A stretch of 64,000 bases of DNA from Oryzias latipes (taxonomy: Eukaryota > Chordata > Actinopteri > Beloniformes > Adrianichthyidae). Position 1 is the first letter of the stretch, and each line of letters begins with the position of its first letter. Positions 1 to 10,500 of this stretch are shown here, piece by piece. The DNA is taken from the NCBI RefSeq assembly GCF_002234675.1, contig NC_019866.2, forward strand, positions 6,367,307 to 6,431,306. The letters are read 5' to 3'. The position numbers were made by a program, and so were the translations under genes. The notes below the pieces were generated by a model that worked only from the letters and a program-made list of their open reading frames with translations, did no database searches and was not told the DNA's origin.

Positions 1-540
1 TCATAATTTAAAAAGAAAGTTTTAGGACCATGTAATGTAGTAACTATGTGTCACCACTAGAGGTAGTATAGCTTTACAAGTTATTTAAGTCTGCAAAAGA
101 GAACTTTATTGGTTAGCTTATAGTTAAAATATTTGTTTTAAAATGGTAAAGAACGTTTCAAAGTTGTCTAAAATGTCTCAAATGACAGTTAAAAAAAGTT
201 TTATACTATTTTCATCACAAGAGGCCGCAAAAGCAACGTTCTCCTCAAACTTGTATATTTTTTAAATGAGGGTGCAGTTGTTCTTAAGCAAAAATAAAAT
301 AAGACAATGTTTAGGAGAGACAGCAAAGTTGTATATTTTTTGACGAATTTGATTTTAGCATTTTTTTTCATTGTTTTTTTTTTTTTTATTGAACAGAATA
401 TTAAATTACAAAACACAACATAAAGGAATCAAATAGGATTTTAGCATTAGCTTTACAGAGTTATCGAACTATTCGTGACAACAGTTCCGGTTCTGTGTTT
501 CAGATTAAAAGACTATAAATTAGGACCTGCAAGCAACAAA
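1..540. other. Intergenic, upstream of atp6v0a1
   Basis: AT-rich sequence with long A and T runs, including a T-rich tract at about 361-388. No exon with splice sites and no recognisable repeat family was seen. The short reading frames here are low-complexity and not credible as genes. Confidence 0.5.
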
Positions 541-544
541 ACAG

Positions 545-760
545 GGAGCCAATGGAAAGTAGTTTTGTGATCACGTGACTCGCGAAAGGGTCAGTCAATT
601 CTTCTTACTGGGACACTTCCGCTTTGAAATGACGGTGCCAGGCTGAATCCCTCAAGGAACCGACCTCAACATCAAACCTTCTGAGGAAAAAAACGTTTGG
701 TGACGCACAGACGAGAGGATTTACGAGTTTATCTGAACGGTAGGGAAGTCGGTTGAATTC
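545..760 (+). promoter_or_regulatory. atp6v0a1: Probable atp6v0a1 promoter with CCAAT box and CLEAR-type E-box
   Basis: A CCAAT box lies at 549-553. At 570-579 the sequence ATCACGTGAC matches nine of the ten bases of the CLEAR consensus GTCACGTGAC, the site bound by TFEB/TFE3/MITF; its core is the palindrome TCACGTGA (571-578). V-ATPase subunit genes are established targets of this lysosomal-biogenesis network. The first coding exon starts behind an acceptor at 1536, so at least one upstream non-coding exon is needed. A possible donor for it is AACG|GTAGGG at 739/740. No TATA box was seen. The transcription start is not determined. Confidence 0.55.
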
Positions 761-1583
761 GACCGTAATGGTCATCAATTAGCTAGTCAACAGGTGTGCT
801 AAACTTGTATTAGCCCATAACATTCCTTTTTAATTGTGTTTATTAGATAGGTGGAAGAGTAGAACGTAGGGCGAAATGGAACCAGTGTTGTTCGCAGTGT
901 CAGTTGGTAAAATAGGGTTGTAAATGAGCGCGCGAGCCCCTGTGTGTATCGATCCCTGGAACGTCAGGGATCCTCCCGTTCGGAGAACTTTGCTAACCCG
1001 CCTTTCTGACTGTTGTGAGCTTCAGGGGAGGTCCTGAGCGGCTTACAGTGGCTCTTTCAAAAGGGTTTTGCGGTGAATGAAACTAGAAGTGCTGTCACTG
1101 ACTGGTAACACTTGTCCACGTCGATAAGGAACTGTTCTTTTCCTCCGTTGGTTGGTAGGGCTTACTATAGAGGCAGGTCACATGCTGTCTTGTAATCCTT
1201 AGATTAAGTCTGTGGTGATTTCACAGTTGGAGGATATGCTGCTGCTTAGCTCTTTGGCATTCAGAAAATCTGAACATTAGGAGCTAAAAGACTTTATCAA
1301 AAGAGCTCCAATAAATCTGCATTGTCTGAAAACTTTAGGATTATATGAGCAGTAGAACATAAAAAAAAAGAACAGATTCAACTTTTAAAAATGAAATCTA
1401 ATGACCACTTTTCACCCCAGTGCAAAACTAGCACATATATGATTAGTGCAATGGTTTTCTCATGTTGGTGCGTACGGCCTTTGGGTCACGCACAGTATGA
1501 CTTTAACCTAACATTATTCACGTCTAATATTTGCAGCTCCTCGCTGGTTTTAAGGGTGCAGAGCCCCCACGGCCATCAGCAAC

Positions 1584-4500
1584 ATGGGACAGCTCTTCAG
1601 AAGTGAAGAGATGACGCTGGCTCAGCTCTTCCTGCAGTCAGAGGCTGCCTACTGTTGTGTCAGCGAGCTGGGAGAGATCGGGATGGTTCAGTTCCGCGAT
1701 GTAAGTTCAGCCTTGCTCTTAAATGCGTGTGGAAATGGCCCTATGAAAGAAATCGGCTGCATCAGCCATGCCCCGGAGACGGTGCATGCCCTCGTGCATC
1801 ATGTGCTCACAGCAGAACATTCCTAGCATGGGAGAGCTTACTCCTGACTTGTCCCAAGGCTAGCTTTGTCCTCGTGAACATGTGTTTTTTTTGTTTGTTT
1901 TTTAAAGAAAAAAAAGGAAAATTTTTCGGCGGTGATGGCTTATTCATGTGATTATTACATGATCCTGCTTCAACCTTGGCCCAGATTAAATAATAGAACA
2001 TGTAATATATAAATAAATAAATAAATAAATAAAGGTTCCTTTTTTTAGCCTAATGTTTGTATGTTTTTATCATTTGCAGTTAAATCCTGACGTAAATGTG
2101 TTCCAACGGAAGTTTGTGAATGAAGTGCGGCGATGCGAGGAGATGGACCGTAAACTGAGTGAGTGAAACGGCGTGTTTACACAGCGACACACGCCTACAA
2201 CACTGTTGTGGACGCTGTTCTTTGAAATTGACACTTCCTCTTTACAGGATTTGTCGAAAAGGAAATTAAGAAGGCAAACCTCGCAATTCTCGACACAGGA
2301 GAGAACCCGGAAGTCCCTTTTCCCAGAGACATGATCGACCTGGAGGTGACTCTTTTAACTCCCAACAGTACAGCTGTGCTTCTTCTGAACATCCCCTGAC
2401 ATTTATTTCTCATTTTGAAATCCTCGTAGGCGACTTTTGAGAAGCTGGAGAATGAGCTGAAAGAAATCAACACAAACCAAGAGGCGCTGAAGAAGAACTT
2501 CCTGGAACTGACCGAGCTGAAGCACATTTTGCGTCGGACTCAGCAGTTTTTTGACGAGGTTGGCTTTCTGCAGACTTCTGATACTTTTTTTTTTGTAAAC
2601 TCTACTTTGGACTTATACAAGCCACTTTCTTGTAGTTTTAGTGCACAAGCAACTGCATGACTTTACAAACCAGTTTTCTTTCTGTCATGCAGGTTTGTTT
2701 AAAAACCCACTCTGATGAAAATGTGGTTTTAACTTGTTCTTGTGGGATTTTTCTCATGATGGAGGACATGTAGTAGTAAACTTGCATTTGTGAGGATTAC
2801 GTGGTTGTGACTCAGGGGCAGACCATTTGTGATGTAGAAGGTTAGTAAGGGTTACCCAGAAATCCATGAACTCCTGGTTTAATGACCAGACTTTTCCTGC
2901 ATTTTCTCTTGTTTCCTGTGTTTGTCATTTCCTTTTTTAGCTTCTCTACTGTCTCATATCAACTTTCTCCCGCCTGATTTGGCAGAAGGCATTCTTACTC
3001 TTCATTCACATTTGCCAGTTCACATTTGGTTTTCTTTAAAGACCCATTTCGATCATCTTTTGATCTATTTTAAAAGTGTATTTTTAAATTATAATTATGA
3101 GGTTTTTAGCCCAAAAAAACCAAACTTGTTTTCTAGTACATTGTCTCTGCAGAGCGGCAGCAGTTCTTTAGAAATTTGCCACTGAGTTGTTGGCAGTACC
3201 ACTGTTGCAGTGCAACCCCGCCCCCCTTCCCCTCTGTAGAGGAGAGCAGAGAGCTTGTTTTCAGTCACAAACAAGCTATTTTTTTTTAAGCAGCATTTTT
3301 TCATTTGCTCTTGATTCACAATTATTTGAATAAATTAATACTCAGAAATGCAATTTTAAGCTTGTTTTTCTTACTAAATGCCCCCCATCCTCAGACAAAT
3401 GCCACAAGAACACATTTAAAAAAAACCTTTCCTCCATCTTTAGGTTTTTGTAGAACTCCCATGTCCACCTTTGCTCAGTCGCACTTCACTGAATCCTCAA
3501 GTGAACCCTGCTCAGCTCCTTTTGTTGGGTCATTTTTTTACAAGATGTTATGAGCTTGATTGTGGGAAATGATTTAGCCAAACGAGCTTCTGTTCAGCTG
3601 TTTCCTGAAGATGGAGGGTTTCTGTCATAAAAGAGTTTTGTTGACATTGTACGTGTGTACGTGCTGTTATTCCGCTTCCGCAATGATAATGTTCATAAAT
3701 GTGGTCGACTGTGATTTATTCTTTATCCAGATGGAGGATCCCAGTTTACTTGAGGAGTCTTCCACTTTTCTGGATCCCAATGAGCCCATCAGAGCAGCTC
3801 CACAAAGATTAGGGTGAGCCGGACTTCCATCTTCTACAGCGTTTTATTGAACACGTATACATTTGGCGTTTTCTTTTCCTGTCAAAGGTTTGTGGCAGGA
3901 GTCATTGGAAGGGAACGGATCCCAACATTTGAGAGGATGCTGTGGAGAGTTTGCAGAGGAAATGTGTTCCTACGGCAGGCAGACATCGAAGATCCTCTGG
4001 AGGACCCAACCACCGTCAGTTCTGACTGCAAAAGCACCCAGAACTATTGATATCGATGGTGTTGGCATCGTTTTTCTTTACATCTGAATGTTGTTTTTTT
4101 TCACAGGGAGACCAGGTCCACAAGTCTGTCTTCATCATCTTTTTCCAAGGAGACCAACTGAAGAACCGGGTCAAGAAAATCTGTGAGGGGTAAGTGCCTA
4201 CAAGCTCTGTAAAATGTTCAAATTAAAAGTTATCATTTAAATTATTTTTAATCTGTCCTTAGATTTAGAGCAACACTGTACCCGTGTCCAGAAACCCCCC
4301 AGGAGAGGAAGGAGATGCTGGCAGGAGTGAACGCTCGCATCGATGACCTGCAGATGGTAAAACAAACAAAATTTTTTAATGTTTACTATTAAACGACCCA
4401 TTTAAAACACTCACTTTAGTTGAATTTTTATTTCCTAGTTTCTAAATCCATCTTAGTTTCATTTTTTTCTCATTTTGTTTTTAAAAAGTGCGTAACACAT

Positions 4501-7500
4501 TTAAATCATGAATGCGGTGTCACATCTTTCTTTATCGTTCAGATTTTTGCATATCAGATGCATTCACTTTTTAAGCTTTGCAGACACTTTCCCTCAGTTC
4601 CCATCAGTTAAAAAGCTCCCCTCCAAAGCCCTCCTCTCTGCTCTGCATGCAGCACTCTGTCAAGGAAACTCCACTGCTAGTGGAGGCAGAGTTGTGCGTT
4701 TTGTGAGTCGAGTTTGTGACCTGACTGACGGACGGAGTAGCTTTTATGTGAAGGAATATAAAGTTTTGGGTGCGTAGCTGTGGGCGGATAGCATGCAGCT
4801 GATCATGTGGCTTTCCTATAACCACACATCGTAAAGCAGCATAACAGGAGAAACAGCAGTGACTCTGTCAGTCAAGCTTGAGGATTTTAAAATTCCACAA
4901 TTTGACATATTTGATCAATGTGTATATTTAAAGATGTGCAGAAAGGATTTTAGGTTCATGGGAAGTGAAATAATAATCTTTTAGTTGTAGCTCAACTGTT
5001 TTCTGCAAACTGCTAAGTCTGGTTGGATTTTAGTGACGACAGTTGCGATCTGGAGCAAATGACCGAAACACAAGCTGGCTTCAATCTATAGGAGGGCTGG
5101 GTTTGTGAGTCGCTTAAAGCTAAAACCATCTGATGAATGACTAATTATAACAACATGCCACTGCACATATTGGAGAAAAAAACTGCTTCCTACTGTGTAG
5201 GTCCCTGTCAATTAATTCAACTATTTCTTAGATAATCAAATTTGTGGTTTGAATAATAGATTGCTTTCTTTAGATTCTTCACTGATTTTGATCTGCCAAT
5301 ATTTTTTAAACGTCTCCTTCGAGAAAATCATAAAAAACGACAACTACTCAATAAACGGGGAGTGCTAATATGTTGCCCAAACTTATTTTAGGTATTTTTA
5401 CAATTATTATGCAAATTGAAAAATCTCTTAGTGTCCACAACAAATGTAAACTTTATTACTATTTAGTTTTCTTTTGTTTCCAAAGGTGTTGAACCAGACG
5501 GAGGATCACAGGCAGAGAGTCCTGCAGGCAGCAGCTAAAACAGTGAGAGTTTGGTTCATCAAAGTGAGGAAGATGAAGGCCATCTACCACACCCTCAACC
5601 TCTGTAACATAGACGTCACTCAGAAATGTCTGATCGCCGAGGTCTGGTGTCCGGTGTCGGACATGGACTCCATCCAGTTTGCTCTGCGCAGGGGGACCGT
5701 AAGTAGAGGAGCGGCCATGTTTTCTGGCAGCTCGCAATCAGAATGTTTAAGTTTTTTATTTTTAATTTTATTTTCTAAACCCCCCCCCCTCCAAAAAAAG
5801 TCCTAAATTCCAATAAAAATAAATCTTTCATAGCAACATTGATGTTGATTTCACAACCAATCTTTTCAATTTGATGTTTTGCAATTGCTTTTGAACTTTG
5901 ACTCCTAAACATCAATGCAAATTACAATGCAATAGATTTTTAAATGCTTTAAAATGAATTTGAAACAAACTAGGAAGTAAAAAGTCATTTATTTATATTG
6001 AATCGAATATTTCAAAAATACTTTATGTGAATTATGGCACAAAAAACCACAATAATTGAAAATGCAGTTAATTTTGTTTTTTAAGTTATTTAAAAAAAAT
6101 GTAAGATTGAATAGGAATGATTCTAAATTTCAAAATGTATTTTGAAATTAGAAATTGAATTTTCATACGAGAATTGAAAATTACTTTGATTTTTTGTTCA
6201 AAAAACTTCCATGTGATAAAATGGAAAAACAGCTTAAATGTTCTCATTTTTTATTTGTATGCTTCTTTTTTTTAGCAGAATTGTCAAATATATGACTTAA
6301 TAATGTTTTTAGTCTATTTAAGGTCATCACGATTCTTCTCTCAAATGCTTTTCTTCTATATTCTTCACTTTAGGAGAAGAGTGGCTCCACTGTGCCTTCC
6401 ATCCTCAACAGCATGCAGACCAAACAGACGCCACCCACATACAACAAGACCAACAAATTCACCTCAGGCTTTCAAAACATCGTTGATGCCTATGGAATCG
6501 GCAGCTACCGCGAGATCAACCCAGGTTAGTGCGTCACAGCCTTTTGTTCCGTTTTTGCTTTCGTTGTTGTCTGTCATTACATCACCGTCTGTAAACAGAG
6601 GCCTCCTGGAACACACTGTTTTTGTTTAAAAATGGATTACCCTCTGAAAGGGCATCATCCCCCCCCCCCGTTGGTCGATTTTCTCTCATTTTTCCACGTT
6701 TGTCTCCATGGTCTCTCATCTGCCTCCTTGTCTCCAGCACCATATACCATCATCACCTTCCCCTTCCTATTTGCTGTCATGTTTGGGGACCTGGGCCACG
6801 GGGCTCTCATGACCGCCGCTGCTCTGTACCTTGTGTTGAGAGAGAGCAGGCTCATGGCGCAGAAGAATGATAATGAGGTATGGATCTCATGGTGAGGATG
6901 AAGACGGATGTAAAGTTCTCCCAGCCTCTCAGAAATGTTACAGATTTGAGTTGGATCAGCTCCACAGAGCACTTCTCTCAGACCGTTTGTTTCCTGTAAC
7001 ATCATCTTTTAATCCTCTGCTTGGCAGATTTTCACCATGGTGTTCGCTGGGCGCTACATCATTCTGCTCATGGGAATCTTCTCCATGTACACCGGCCTTA
7101 TCTACAATGACTGCTTCTCAAAGGCCCTGAACATCTTTGGCTCTGGTTGGAGCGTCAGACCCATGTTTGGTGAACGAGGCGCCAACTGGTCGTGAGTTTG
7201 AAGAATCTGTTTTTTCCTAATCTAATGTTTACACAGTCTGGAATAAACCATTGCTGCCTGTGTTGAGAATTAAAGGGAGAAAATCACCAGTTCCTGTCGT
7301 CTTCAGGTTTACTACACTGTCTGAAAACCACGTATTGCAGTTGGACCCGGCAGTAGATGGAGTGTTTAAGGGACCGTACCCCATCGGCATCGATCCTGTA
7401 AGGATTCTCCTTATTATCTTGAATTATTTGTTATTATAGAACTAAAATTACAGTCAGTTTGTGGAAACCACTGATTTAATTTGCAGTGGTCTCTCGCTAT

Positions 7501-10500
7501 ATTGCGATTCAACTTTTGCAGTCTCACTTGGTTTTTTTCTGTTTTCATTTTTACAGCACATTGTTTTCTATGGAGCCCTTAAAGGGACATAGAAGTAGAG
7601 AGAAAAAAAACAAGTAGGACTGGTTTCTCATGCACACAAGAAAAACCAAGTGGTGCACACGGGAAACTAAGCGGGCACAGGGTACCTTTCCAGAGTCGGT
7701 TTCTTGAAAATTATATTATGTGAGCTTAATAAGTTTTATATTGCCTCCAAAGACATTGCAGCTCTGCTTTTGGCCGGCGTCACTAAGGATCTCTAAAGTT
7801 CACCTAAAACAAGTCATGAAGTCATTTGGTTTGTTTCTCTGCAGTCAAGTGATCCGCCGTTTGCATTTCCGTGGTCAATTCAGCCGTCACTTGATTTTAA
7901 GTGCTGGATATTTGATATTTATGGTAGCAGCGCTGCAATTGCGAGATGGAGCTGAGACTGTGGAGCTTTAAGAGAAAATCTATTAGAGCTCCTGATGAAT
8001 GTTACCAGTAACGCAAATGATACTAAGGTAATACTAACTGTGCACATTTGGAAATGGTCATTAATAAAAGGCATAAGGGCACAAAAATGACCTCTTTTAC
8101 TGACTCCGACCGGCTTTCGACATCGTCAGTCGATCTCCTCCGTGCCGTGTTTGCTCTTCGCCTTCAGCTTGCAGTGTTGAATAATTCTTCAGTCCCGATC
8201 AAATCTTTATTTTCGTTCTATAATACTGGCTTTATTTTTCTGCAAAGGTTTCATCTTTGAGAGTTAAAATGAGCGAAAATTCTAAGAATGTTCACATCTG
8301 ACTTAAAAACATCTATAATTATTGTAAAAAAAATAAATAATTCAAGTTGACTACTTTGTGGATGTTGTCTATCGCCGGTTATTTTTAGAACATGACTCCC
8401 TCAAGGAGCAAGGAACCACTGTATTCTATTAGCAGATTTTGTGTTCTGGTAAGTTGAAAACTCTTCTTTCTTTTTGTAGATTTGGAGTATTTCCATCAAT
8501 AAGCTGACATTCTTGAATTCCTTCAAGATGAAGATGTCAGTAATCTTGGGTGTGATCCACATGCTGTTTGGAGTCTCCCTCAGCCTTTTCAACCACCTGT
8601 AGGTTTTGTGTTCTATCAGATGTTTGCATTGCTCCAGTTTATGATGGTAACCACGTGGCTGCTTGTTTTCCACTGCAGGTATTTCAAAAAGCCCCTAAAT
8701 ATCTATTTAGGGTTCATCCCAGAGATAGTCTTCATGTCCTGTCTGTTTGGTTACTTGGTCATTCTCATCTTCTTCAAATGGGTTTCTTTTGATGCCCGCA
8801 CCTCCAAGGACGCTCCAAGCCTCCTGATTGCCTTCATAAACATGTTCCTCTTCCAGTACAGTGACCCCAGTAACAAGCCTCTGTACAGGGGACAGGTCAG
8901 AGACACTGATTCCTTAAAGACACAAAGATTTGGTTTCAGTGAATGCATCAAAATAACTGTCCTTGTTCTTTCTTCAGATGGGTCTACAGATATTTCTGGT
9001 GATCATTGCCTTGGCGTGTGTTCCCTGTATGTTAATCGTAAAAACTCTGGTTCTGAGGAGACAGTATTTGTGGCAGAAACATTTGGTAAGACTATGCCGA
9101 GTAAAACTTATCAATCATGTCCACTGACTGCATATGAGAACTGGACTGAGTGAATATGAGAGCTTCCAGCTCTCATGAAATGAAGTCAAATCAGTCGTCA
9201 TTTTTTTGTGTTATGGACGCCGCCATGTTGGTTTCAGACGACGTCTGTAAGCAGTGAGTTGGTCTGAAGGCCTCGGCAATGGCGTTCAAGCGACCACTTC
9301 TAAATTTCATGTCTAAATTTTCAGCTTGGGCTTCTGCGTTCAAAACCTTTGTGCTCACGCTTCGCTATGCAAGTTTCCATGATCGGTGTCAGGCTCTCCG
9401 TACCAAACGTGAGGCCATTGGACACGCGTTGGAAGTTAAACCAGGTTGAGCTTTGATCAGTCGGGTAGTGTCGTATGGATGGTATCCTTTTTAATTCACA
9501 GAAGTGCCAACCATTTAAAAATTGATCATGGAGGAGAAAGTAAAAATAAGGGTTTGTTCCCAACTGGAATTGTATGACCCCACATCTTTCCTATAGCAGA
9601 ATAGAACTGTGAAAGAGGAAATCTGGAGCAAGATTCACGATATTTGCACCAAACCTCTGAGTAAACAGTGGAAAAAGAAGAAACCCCTCCCTGCTTGTCC
9701 AGTGTGAACCCGCGTTTAGCACGTTCAGGAATGTGCATCGCTTACCTGGTGTGTCATAGCTTGAGTTATTGTTTCTATGGCGTCCACTCTGTCCAATCAG
9801 AAGTGAGCTTGATGGGAGTGGGTGAATGTTTGACGTGAGGGCCAGGAGTCACCACCTACTTTCATTCAGGCATCTGATTGGTCAGTGTATAACTTGAATA
9901 ACTTGCGCTACGGAAAAAAAAGTATCAGAGCAAGAATGGATATTCTGACAATTCTAACGGCTGAGTAACAGCTGTTAAGTCTATGGGGTTTTGGCTTCTT
10001 GTAACCAGGGGGTACTTCCTGTTTGGAATGAGAGGATGGAGGAGGTCACTCAGTCCAGTTCTCATTTACAACCAATGATAGTATCCCTTTTATCGCTTGC
10101 GCTCCTGTTTTTCAGGGTACGCAGAACTTTGGGGGAATCAGGGTGAGCAATGGTCCCACTGAGGACGAGGCGGGAATCATTCAGCACGACCATCTGGCCC
10201 CACAGACGGAGGACGACCCTGAGGTAACATGGACCTAAACACACGACCAGCACTGATGCCGTCCCACACGGTTGGCTGACAGCAACTTCTCGTAGTTGGT
10301 AACAGAGCAGCAGGAACAGCTGAAGTGAGCTGGAAGGATTCGTTTTACAGCTTTGAATAAGTCATGATTGGAAACTGTAGCGTTAGTATTGTCGCCATGG
10401 CAACATTAAAAATAGATGCAGGCCTAAATTAGTAAAACAGTTCAAATTTAAAAGTTTTAATTCTTTTTATTGTCATCATAAAAACAAGACAGTACAGATA

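Noticed and set aside
8608-9153. 181-codon plus-strand open frame
   Set aside because: It is atp6v0a1 exons 15 and 16 read through an intron that happens to stay open in one frame; the real splice sites are at 8895/8978.
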